A DNA stretch of 12,818 nucleotides from Anaerolineaceae bacterium (GTDB taxonomy: Bacteria; Chloroflexota; Anaerolineae; Anaerolineales; Anaerolineaceae), in the NCBI GenBank assembly GCA_003532515.1, contig DOEX01000068.1, positions 254 to 13,071 of the forward strand, in the 5' to 3' direction. The first letter of the stretch is position 1. Every line of letters starts with the position of its first letter. Below the pieces are notes generated by a model that was not told where the DNA came from, did not search any database, and saw nothing but the letters and a program-made list of their open reading frames with translations. Position numbers and translations under genes: made by a program. Below, one piece after another: positions 1 through 4,944 of the stretch.

Positions 1-647
1 AAGGTTGCGGCTCTTTCGTCACCGGAAACTTGTTTTACCGCTTTCAGACTGCTTCCATCTTCAACCAATTCGCCCAGCATCAAGCGGCTGCCGTCCCAGG
101 GCATGTTGGGGTGATCCCACTCCACCCAGGCTAAAAGTTTGCCGTCAGGGCTGATGCTTGGGTGCATGTAAAAATCGGCACCCTGCTCCAGGATGAGCGG
201 CCATTTTGAACCGTCGGATGGGACGCAAGCCAACACGTCCCGACCTTCGTAAGTGTGCACAAAGACGATGAAACTACCATCCGGGCTCAAAACCGGTGCT
301 GCGCAGCCGCCAAATTCGGGTGTGAGCGCTTTGGGCAGACCCGCACCGTAAGGTTTGGAATAAAGTCTGCCGTTGCGGTCGCTGAAGATCGCGCCGTCAT
401 TGCCGGCAAAGAAATCGCCTCCGCCGTAACCGACTGCACCCGAGGGGTTAAACTCGCCGCTCAGGTTCCAGGCAGCTTCCCCTTCACGCCAGGCAAACAG
501 ACTGGTTTTGCCGTCCAGCGATTGTGACCAGACCAACGTTTTCCCGTCCGGGGAGAACTGCACATCGTTCAGACGGATGCCACCGGCGATCAGGCTCGCG
601 GAGATTGGGCTGGGCCATAGCCCGTAGGGGAGTTTTTGTTTGCTCAT
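1..647 (-). CDS. S9-family (prolyl oligopeptidase-like) peptidase, N-terminal part, cut by window edge
   Basis: Reading the minus strand from ATG at 647-645 gives 215 codons open to the window edge, so the C-terminal end is missing. The visible part is the N-terminal beta-propeller of an S9 dipeptidyl/acylaminoacyl-peptidase-type enzyme. It begins MSKQKLPYGLWPSPIS and has three propeller-blade SPDG motifs (residues 32-35, 121-124, 166-169) and the segment WDHPNMPWDG (177-186), which I recognise from this family. The catalytic alpha/beta-hydrolase domain with the Ser-Asp-His triad would lie outside the window. No signal peptide is visible, so it is probably cytoplasmic and would cleave short peptides. 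The start is supported by a Shine-Dalgarno GAGGTGG a few bases upstream and a TATAAT box 31 bases upstream. It looks more GC-rich than the pilus genes and has no evident link to them. A TolB/WD40-like propeller protein without a hydrolase domain is the alternative. Confidence 0.85.
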   Translation of the reverse strand, partial: MSKQKLPYGLWPSPISASLIAGGIRLNDVQFSPDGKTLVWSQSLDGKTSLFAWREGEAAWNLSGEFNPSGAVGYGGGDFFAGNDGAIFSDRNGRLYSKPYGAGLPKALTPEFGGCAAPVLSPDGSFIVFVHTYEGRDVLACVPSDGSKWPLILEQGADFYMHPSISPDGKLLAWVEWDHPNMPWDGSRLMLGELVEDGSSLKAVKQVSGDERAAT

Positions 648-677
648 AAGCCACCTCGGATTGAAGATATTGTGCTT

Positions 678-683
678 ATTATA
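678..683 (-). promoter_or_regulatory. -10 box of the S9 peptidase promoter
   Basis: The minus strand reads TATAAT at 683-678, a perfect sigma70-type -10, about 30 bases before the peptidase ATG and before its GAGGTGG ribosome-binding site. No good -35 hexamer is visible at 16-18 bases upstream, so the assignment rests on the -10 and its position. Confidence 0.45.
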
Positions 684-745
684 CCGTCAGCTCGTTGGGA
701 GCAGACCTGCCGATTCCAACTCCCAGCAGTATTTGTTTCAGACCG

Positions 746-795
746 GGTTGCGGAGAGACCAAGGCCCCTCCGTACGGCTGGGGCTTGCTCCAGCC
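746..795 (+). repeat. Dispersed GC-rich hairpin repeat, copy 1
   Basis: The 29-base core at 767-795 (CCTCCGTACGGCTGGGGCTT then GCTCCAGCC) matches the reverse complement of 1186-1215, with one base missing. Weaker similarity extends left to about 746. GGCTGG (776-781) can pair with CCAGCC (790-795) to form a GC-rich hairpin. The two copies lie in inverted orientation on either side of the tRNA-Lys gene. It resembles REP-type intergenic elements. No transposase is nearby. Confidence 0.7.
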
Positions 796-940
796 TGAAG
801 GTCGCATCAGAGTTACTTAAATCGGTTCGCGTCAACTTTGTAGATATTCATCCTGATAACCAACATTACAGAAGGAACAAGTCCCCTCCGAAGGGCAGAA
901 TCGAGTCAGAAATTGGCCTCGACCAAACTCAAAATTTCAT

Positions 941-969
941 TTGACGCGCCCCGAAGTGCGTGCTAAAAT
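941..969 (+). promoter_or_regulatory. sigma70-type promoter of tRNA-Lys
   Basis: TTGACG at 941-946 and TAAAAT at 964-969 are separated by 17 bases, a near-consensus housekeeping promoter. Predicted transcription starts around 976, about 10 bases before the mature tRNA 5' end, as expected for a stand-alone tRNA gene. Confidence 0.8.
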
Positions 970-985
970 AGCATTCCCTTCACAC

Positions 986-1057
986 GGGCGCGTAGCTCAA
1001 TGGTAGAGCAGCGGCCTTTTAAGCCGTTTGTTGAGAGTTCGATCCTCTCCGCGCTCA
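986..1057 (+). tRNA. trnK: tRNA-Lys (anticodon UUU)
   Basis: A complete 72-base cloverleaf can be folded by eye. The acceptor stem GGGCGCG (986-992) pairs with CGCGCTC (1050-1056), with one G-U pair. The D stem GCTC/GAGC is at 995-998 and 1006-1009. The anticodon stem GCGGC/GCCGT (1011-1015, 1023-1027) carries the loop CTTTTAA with anticodon TTT at 1018-1020. The variable loop is 5 bases. The T stem GAGAG/CTCTC encloses TTCGATC. The discriminator is A1057 and no CCA is encoded, so CCA must be added by tRNA nucleotidyltransferase. It reads lysine codons AAA and AAG. A T5 run follows at 1059-1063, which may help end transcription. Confidence 0.97.
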
Positions 1058-1143
1058 CTTTTTGTTTAATTCTGCTTTGATCCCAACAAAAGATCTGTCA
1101 AATCGCTTCGCTCCCAGCATCATGAGCATAGTCGCACGAAGGG

Positions 1144-1238
1144 GGTTTACCTCCCTCCGCCAACATTTCCCTTAGCCAACACAGCGGCTGGAGTCAAGCC
1201 CCAGCCGTACGGAGGAGGTTTACCTCCCTCCGCCAACA
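1144..1238 (-). repeat. Composite GC-rich repeat block, copy 2, downstream of prepilin peptidase gene
   Basis: The block has two identical 22-base direct repeats at 1144-1165 and 1217-1238, flanking a hairpin core at 1186-1215. The core is the inverted counterpart of 767-795. CGGCTGG (1185-1191) pairs with CCAGCCG (1201-1207), a 7-bp GC stem. In the right-hand unit GGAGG/CCTCC can also form a small stem with loop TTTA (1214-1227). The block starts 6 bases past the prepilin peptidase stop codon. It could therefore act as a 3' hairpin or terminator for that minus-strand gene, but no clear T-run follows. Further low-complexity sequence of similar flavour continues to about 1090. Confidence 0.7.
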
Positions 1239-1243
1239 GACAA

Positions 1244-2062
1244 TCACAAATAAAATAGAATAATCGTGCCTAAAATCAAAAATGGCGTGAGTGCTTGCGC
1301 ATTGCTAAAACTCTGATAGCGCTTTGTGATGATCAAACCAATCAGCCAAACCAGTGAGTAAGCGCCAAAAATTAGAATGCCAACCAGGATTGCTGCTGCA
1401 ATTGCAGACCAGCCAGCCAACAGCCCCAGGATGATGCCGAATACGACATCCCCAAAACCAAATGGCACTTCATTGATGGTTTTGTGCCTCAATTTGCCAA
1501 CGACTTTCCCAAACACCACTCCCAAAATGTAAAACCACAGCATGATGACCATTCCGCCCAGCGCGCCGCTTAATGCTCCCAAAAAACCATGGAAGGAAAT
1601 GCCATAGATCAGCATAAGAATGAAACCAAACAGGCTGGTTTCAATCAGCACCAAACGGTGTTCAAGGTCAATGACCACGATCATGCCCAAATAGATCAAA
1701 AGCGGTAACGTTGCCCAGAAGTTCAGCCCGTGAAACGGAAAGAACCTTAGCAAAACAGATAGAATCATGCTGCTGATGAGGACAACGAAATGTCTTATCG
1801 TTCGTCTCTGGTGGCAATGTGGGCATCGCAGGGAAAACAAATATTCTTTGATGCTGTAAGGCTGCTTACATTCCGGGCAAACCGGCTGGCTGAACCGCCG
1901 TGTGGCTGGCAAAACATCCGCCAGGTAATTAATCAGGATCCCTATGATGAACCCCAGGAAAATGCTGATGACTACCGTTAATATACCAGGATTGTCAGCG
2001 GATTCCAGGTAATTTGGAATTCGGAAAATTGTTGCAGCAGTTATTCCAAGGCAGAGATTCAT
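1244..2062 (-). CDS. Prepilin peptidase, full-length PilD type (A24 family)
   Basis: This is a 272-residue polytopic membrane aspartyl protease that removes the short leader of type IV-like prepilins at the cytoplasmic face. The N-terminal zinc-type cluster is present: CPEC at residues 62-65 and CPHC at 80-83. The first catalytic aspartate is D132 in VIDLEHRLVL and the second is D205 in the GFGD motif (202-205). About seven hydrophobic segments follow the first one at 27-45. Dedicated Tad peptidases (TadV/CpaA) are usually shorter and lack the tetracysteine domain, so this is the bifunctional PilD architecture; whether it also N-methylates is not testable here. It is divergent from flp, and no other prepilin peptidase is seen, so Flp and the TadE-like proteins are its likely substrates. 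The ATG at 2062 is the only plausible start, though its Shine-Dalgarno is weak (AGAG) and about 25 residues precede the first membrane segment. Confidence 0.93.
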   Translation of the reverse strand: MNLCLGITAATIFRIPNYLESADNPGILTVVISIFLGFIIGILINYLADVLPATRRFSQPVCPECKQPYSIKEYLFSLRCPHCHQRRTIRHFVVLISSMILSVLLRFFPFHGLNFWATLPLLIYLGMIVVIDLEHRLVLIETSLFGFILMLIYGISFHGFLGALSGALGGMVIMLWFYILGVVFGKVVGKLRHKTINEVPFGFGDVVFGIILGLLAGWSAIAAAILVGILIFGAYSLVWLIGLIITKRYQSFSNAQALTPFLILGTIILFYL

Positions 2063-2101
2063 TGATTATCCAGACTCTTTCATCATTCATTATTCTTCAA
2101 C

Positions 2102-2110
2102 AGTATATCA
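2102..2110 (-). promoter_or_regulatory. Candidate extended -10 promoter of prepilin peptidase
   Basis: The minus strand reads TGATATACT at 2110-2102, an extended -10 (TGn plus TATACT), which would start transcription about 33 bases before the ATG at 2062. No good -35 is seen, which is common for extended -10 promoters. The surrounding AT-rich DNA makes chance matches possible. Confidence 0.4.
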
Positions 2111-2152
2111 TTTGCTTTTACAATTTCGGGAATAAACATCATTGTTCGTTGA

Positions 2153-2210
2153 TCAAGTTTATGAATTTTTTGTATATTGAACTTGTGAATTATTTGTATA
2201 ATAAACTTGA
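2153..2210. repeat. Three-site AACTTG array including a tandem 24-bp repeat, upstream of flp
   Basis: Two adjacent 24-base units, 2163-2186 and 2187-2210, agree at 20 of 24 positions; each has TTTGTATA followed by AACTTG. A third, inverted site lies at 2153-2161 (TCAAGTTTA), the exact reverse complement of TAAACTTGA at 2202-2210. The three AACTTG centres (about 2157, 2182, 2206) are spaced 24-25 bp apart, and the last overlaps the flp -35 box. This looks like a multi-site operator, but the binding protein is unknown. Confidence 0.6.
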
Positions 2211-2234
2211 CACTTTGATGAACAAAGCTATAAT
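2207..2234 (+). promoter_or_regulatory. Consensus sigma70 promoter of flp
   Basis: TTGACA (2207-2212) and TATAAT (2229-2234) both match consensus perfectly, with a 16-base spacer. Predicted start is near 2241, giving a leader of about 56 bases before the flp ATG. The spacer contains the perfect inverted repeat CTTTG-ATGAA-CAAAG (2213-2227). Such a strong promoter fits an abundant structural pilin. Confidence 0.85.
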
Positions 2235-2296
2235 GTATTAATCACTAACTTATTCCGAATTGAATAAGTACTTAGACAAGGAAAGGATGAACTATT

Positions 2297-2497
2297 ATGT
2301 TATATCAAGCAAAATTTTGGTTGAATCATTTTCTTGGCAAATTTAGCCAGGAAGAAGGTCAGGGTCTGGTTGAGTACGCCTTGATCATCGTATTAATTGC
2401 TATTGTCGTCATCGTCGCCTTAGGGCCTCTGGGAGATGAAATTGCAGATGTCTTCGAGAATATCACAACCGAACTGGGTGCAACAGGGGAGAATTAA
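2297..2497 (+). CDS. flp: Flp-type major pilin (prepilin)
   Basis: This 66-residue protein is the structural subunit of the Tad/Flp pilus. The leader (residues 1-21) ends EEG, and the predicted cleavage is G21|Q22, leaving a 45-residue mature pilin. Glu and Tyr at mature positions +5 and +6 (E26-Y27 in QGLVEYALI) are the Flp hallmark, followed by a hydrophobic helix (residues 28-45) and a short polar tail rich in acidic residues. Leader and mature lengths fit the Flp family. The ribosome-binding site is the AAGGA region at about 2283-2287. It has its own consensus promoter and is followed by strong hairpins, so it is probably expressed at a higher level than the assembly genes downstream. Confidence 0.95.
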   Translation: MLYQAKFWLNHFLGKFSQEEGQGLVEYALIIVLIAIVVIVALGPLGDEIADVFENITTELGATGEN

Positions 2498-2528
2498 TAA
2501 AACTACTATTAGTAGATAATTTACAGTT

Positions 2529-2562
2529 CTTATAAAGTCTCTGGAAACAGGGACTTTATAAG
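2529..2562 (+). terminator. Strong post-flp hairpin with GAAA tetraloop (terminator or RNA-stabilising element)
   Basis: CTTATAAAGTCTCTG (2529-2543) pairs over 15 bp, with one G-U, with CAGGGACTTTATAAG (2548-2562) around a GAAA (GNRA-type) loop. There is no immediate U-run; the nearest T5 begins about 18 bases later (2581-2585). It may therefore protect the 3' end of flp mRNA or attenuate read-through instead of being a classical terminator. A smaller stem CTACT/AGTAG lies just upstream at 2503-2515. Confidence 0.7.
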
Positions 2563-2586
2563 AGAGTTGGATCATTATCCTTTTTC

Positions 2587-2607
2587 AACAAGTTAAAAAA
2601 CTTGTTT
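2587..2607 (+). terminator. Second hairpin downstream of flp
   Basis: AACAAGTT (2587-2594) and AACTTGTT (2599-2606) form a perfect 8-bp stem with an AAAA loop, preceded by T5 and followed by TAATTT. It is a plausible but AT-rich weak terminator. Being preceded by a T-run and containing an A-run, it might serve either strand. It also carries the AACTTG word seen in the flp promoter array. Confidence 0.45.
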
Positions 2608-2718
2608 AATTTGGGATTGAATGAAAAAAGTCGATAATTTACTTATTTATTAAGGCGTGCTACCAGTTTACAGCAACTTTGGAACATTAACCTGCCTTTT
2701 TCGGGATAGACTTTATCT

Positions 2719-3699
2719 ATGCGGAGTAACAAAACCAAGTGCTTGTCAGCAGCAGCAAAGTTACTAGTCGCTGCAACTTTATTGATCGCCTCTCTTGGAT
2801 TGAATCTTCCTCCATCGCAACCACAGGATGTCTTTGCCCTGGCCGGATCTACCTGCCTCAACCGCGCCAATATTGCTCCGGAGGATTTCCAATGGGTCTA
2901 TGTTCCCGAGTCAGCCGATGAATTCTTCACCGACGAACCATATTACTACCTGGCAGGACAGTTGATTGTCAATAAGGTGGTGGATGCCAGCTATTGTCCC
3001 TCAGGCGGCTTGATGCTCAATGATTATGCCAATGCCTGTGGTATGGCAGCCGCCATGGATACAGTCATTACTGTGCAAAATCTGGTCAATGAACCCATTC
3101 TTCAAGCTTTCAAAGACGTGGGCACCCCTCCAGTCTTACTCAAGCAGCTCATCCGCTACGAGAGTCAGTTCTGGCCAGCAAATGCCGATGAAATTCATTA
3201 TGGCTACGGTCATATGACCAATATCGGGATGCGCAATGCCCTTGAATGGAACCCTGATCTTGAAGGAAAGGTTTGTCCTGCAGGTTCTGCCTGTGCATCC
3301 AGCACCAAGATTGCAGGTGATGTTCTCAATTCCCTGGTAGCAACCTGCCCGACCTGTCAATACGGGGTCGATATTAATACTGCTTACCGCAGTGTCGATG
3401 TTTTAGCAGAATCGCTGTTGGGCTATTGCTACCAGACTGCTCTTATAGTCTTTAACGCTACTGGGTGGCATTCCAGCCTGGTGGTTGACTATGCCACCAT
3501 CTGGAAGTTGACCCTCATGAATTACAACGCAGGTCCAAACTGTACTTACAATACCATCGCAAATGCTTTTAGATTCACGCAAGGTCCCATACGCTGGTCG
3601 GATGTGTCTGCCTATGTAACAGGAGAAGCTTGTATTCGCGGCTTGGCTTATGCCAATCAAATTACCACCAAAGCGTATAATTTTTCACCACTTGATTAG
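2719..3699 (+). CDS. Secreted cysteine-rich lytic transglycosylase-like protein
   Basis: This 326-residue protein has an N-terminal signal peptide (basic start, hydrophobic 14-30, likely cleavage after ALA at residue 42). The segment LLKQLIRYESQFWP (140-153) resembles the catalytic-Glu motif of SLT-type transglycosylases (candidate E148). YGYGHMTNIG (161-170) and MNYNAGP (267-273) match later elements of that fold. Such enzymes cut the glycan strands of peptidoglycan, so it may open the wall for the pilus. The mature part has 10 cysteines, probably disulfide-bonded outside the cell, which is unusual for the family. An in-frame TAG at 2707-2709 makes ATG 2719 the only likely start, though no clear Shine-Dalgarno precedes it. 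It lies between flp and the tadE genes. Catalytic activity is inferred from motifs only; it could be a non-catalytic wall-binding relative. Confidence 0.75.
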   Translation: MRSNKTKCLSAAAKLLVAATLLIASLGLNLPPSQPQDVFALAGSTCLNRANIAPEDFQWVYVPESADEFFTDEPYYYLAGQLIVNKVVDASYCPSGGLMLNDYANACGMAAAMDTVITVQNLVNEPILQAFKDVGTPPVLLKQLIRYESQFWPANADEIHYGYGHMTNIGMRNALEWNPDLEGKVCPAGSACASSTKIAGDVLNSLVATCPTCQYGVDINTAYRSVDVLAESLLGYCYQTALIVFNATGWHSSLVVDYATIWKLTLMNYNAGPNCTYNTIANAFRFTQGPIRWSDVSAYVTGEACIRGLAYANQITTKAYNFSPLD

Positions 3700-3719
3700 A
3701 GAAATACCAATTAATCAAG
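3691..3719 (+). other. Hairpin spanning the stop codon of the transglycosylase-like gene
   Basis: CTTGATTA (3691-3698) and TAATCAAG (3712-3719) are a perfect 8-bp inverted repeat with a 13-base loop that includes the last base of the TAG stop. No U-run follows, so a terminator role is doubtful; it may mark the transcript end or be a binding site. Confidence 0.35.
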
Positions 3720-3891
3720 GTCGTGTTCTGGGTGATCGTGAGGAATTTATCAATAGTTAAGATATAATCAAAAAAATATATATTTGTCACCAGAAAGCAT
3801 AAAAGTTCAGTCATTCAATTGACAAAGGCTTTCCTCAGCAGGTGATTTTGGTATCCTTGGATGGCTTATCGATCTGTTTTGTAAAAATAGT

Positions 3892-3920
3892 CAAGATCAT
3901 CTTTGAACAGCCAAGATCAT
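3892..3920 (+). repeat. CAAGATCAT direct repeats upstream of the tadE operon
   Basis: CAAGATCAT occurs at 3892-3900 and 3912-3920, exactly 20 bp apart (about two helical turns), 32-60 bases before the first tadE start. The regular phasing suggests a regulator site. A TTGACA hexamer at 3819-3824 lacks a good -10, and a weak TAAAAA lies at 3882-3887, so the operon's promoter is not clearly identified. Confidence 0.4.
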
Positions 3921-3951
3921 ACCAAAGGAGGAGAGCGACTAAAGGTACGGG

Positions 3952-4410
3952 ATGAGAATTAAACCAATAAATCATCTGCAAAAACAAAATTGCATCTCTG
4001 CCCAGGCGTTGGTCGAATTTGCCTTAATACTGCCACTCATGCTGATCCTTGTATTGGGGTCCATGGACTTGGGACGGTTGTTTTACAACAAAATCATCCT
4101 GACAAACGCTGCCAGAGAAGGCGCAAATTACCTCTCGCGCAATCCCGAGGTTTTAGATTGCACTTCTGGTGTCTGCCACTTCAACAACACCTGGGATGCA
4201 ATTCAAACCGAAGGACAGAGCTCAGGTGTCACTATCACGATCGACGAGGTGGATTGGGATAACACAAACTGCTGTACTGTCGGAGAATCTGTAGCTATTT
4301 CCATTGATAAGGATGTGGATTTAATTTTTGACGGATTTTTAGATATGGTGGGTATCGTCGATGGTCCGATAACAATTAGCGCATCAGTCAAGATGGTGGT
4401 GCATCCATGA
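3952..4410 (+). CDS. tadE: TadE-like minor pilin, first copy
   Basis: This 152-residue pseudopilin should be processed by the prepilin peptidase and help initiate or cap the pilus. The processing site is SA|QALVEFALILP (residues 16-28), with Glu at mature +5. The hydrophobic helix runs 23-40, followed by MDLGRLFYNKIILTNAAREGA (in 42-63), the typical TadE helix-extension segment. The extracellular part has cysteines in DCTSGVC and in NCC near residues 107-108, which may form disulfides. The -1 residue is Ala, not the usual Gly. The start is chosen because an in-frame TAA lies at 3940-3942 and AAAGG (3941-3945) is well placed; a stronger AAAGGAGG at 3924-3931 is too far (20 bases). Its stop overlaps the next tadE by 4 bases, suggesting translational coupling. 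Confidence 0.9.
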   Translation: MRIKPINHLQKQNCISAQALVEFALILPLMLILVLGSMDLGRLFYNKIILTNAAREGANYLSRNPEVLDCTSGVCHFNNTWDAIQTEGQSSGVTITIDEVDWDNTNCCTVGESVAISIDKDVDLIFDGFLDMVGIVDGPITISASVKMVVHP

Positions 4411-4916
4411 AAAAACAGCATTTCAAAGCCCAATCATTGGTAGAGTTTGCTTTGATCCTTCCTATTGCTTTATTTCTCATTTTAGGGTTTGTGGATATAG
4501 GTAGGGCAATATTCAATTACGCTACAATTTCCAATATGGTACGCGAAGGTGCACGTTGTGCCATCAGTGATGTGAACGCTGCCACCTCCCCCGACAAAGA
4601 TCTTCCTTACCAGAAAACTATTGCTCACATTAATGATTTTGCTTTTTCAATTCCTAAAGTCAGCAAGATCCCGTCTGATGTAACCTGTTTTACGATAGAT
4701 ACTTCTGGTCAAGACTCCATCTGCACATTTACTGGTGATGATATTACAGTTGAATTAACCAGAATATGGAATGGCAATTTTTATGAGAACATACAGGTGG
4801 AAACAACGTTTGCATTTAAACCCGTGACGCCTTTCATCGCGGACTTGCTCGGCAATGCAACCAGCATTGACCTGGTGGCGCAGTCCACAATGCGTTTGTC
4901 AGGTGCTGCAAGATGA
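4407..4916 (+). CDS. tadE: TadE-like minor pilin, second copy (TadF-like position)
   Basis: This 169-residue pseudopilin is homologous in layout to its upstream neighbour. It has a very short leader MKKQHFKA, then QSLVEFALILP (9-19) with Glu at mature +5, a hydrophobic helix to about residue 31, and VDIGRAIFNYATISNMVREGA (in 32-53). Predicted cleavage is A8|Q9, again with Ala at -1. The rest is an extracellular domain of unassigned fold. It begins within the ATGA overlap of the previous stop, so the two are likely coupled and made in similar amounts, consistent with a TadE/TadF-type heteromer of minor pilins. Assignment to TadE versus TadF cannot be settled by eye. Confidence 0.9.
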   Translation: MKKQHFKAQSLVEFALILPIALFLILGFVDIGRAIFNYATISNMVREGARCAISDVNAATSPDKDLPYQKTIAHINDFAFSIPKVSKIPSDVTCFTIDTSGQDSICTFTGDDITVELTRIWNGNFYENIQVETTFAFKPVTPFIADLLGNATSIDLVAQSTMRLSGAAR

Positions 4917-4944
4917 GTAGAAAGTCTTAGTAAAGGAGACTGAA

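Larger units (their letters stand above)
648..985. other. Intergenic region between S9 peptidase and tRNA-Lys
   Basis: This 338-base stretch holds no convincing gene. It contains the peptidase promoter at its left end, one copy of a GC-rich hairpin repeat (746-795) in the middle, and the tRNA promoter at its right end (941-969). Open frames through it (for example 636-944 plus and 835-644 minus) run across the repeat and the promoter, have no recognisable protein features, and are treated as chance. I see nothing else in 800-940. Confidence 0.6.

Noticed and set aside
636..944. 102-codon plus-strand open frame in the intergenic region
   Set aside because: It begins inside the antisense strand of the peptidase start, crosses the GC-rich repeat and ends in the tRNA promoter. 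No ribosome-binding site or recognisable protein feature.
986..1057. tRNA-Lys as the attachment site of an integrated element
   Set aside because: No integrase, no repeated tRNA 3' end in the window, and the neighbouring pilus genes look native in composition.
1144..1238. CRISPR-like direct repeats
   Set aside because: Only two copies of the 22-mer with an inverted hairpin unit between them, and no cas genes; this is a dispersed intergenic repeat.
2014..2241. 75-codon plus-strand open frame ending at the flp transcription start
   Set aside because: It overlaps the prepilin peptidase start and the whole flp control region; its composition follows the AT-rich promoter DNA.
3763..3768. TATAAT between the transglycosylase-like gene and tadE
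   Set aside because: It lies in a general A/T run with no -35 at proper distance (GAGGAA), and 184 bases from the next start.
3819..3848. TTGACA promoter for the tadE operon
   Set aside because: No acceptable -10 hexamer lies 16-18 bases downstream (GTGATT/TGATTT), so it is not listed as a promoter.
3700..3951. Possible cyclic-di-GMP riboswitch in the operon leader
   Set aside because: Such leaders occur before pilus genes, but I see none of the conserved GEMM elements or a paired architecture here.
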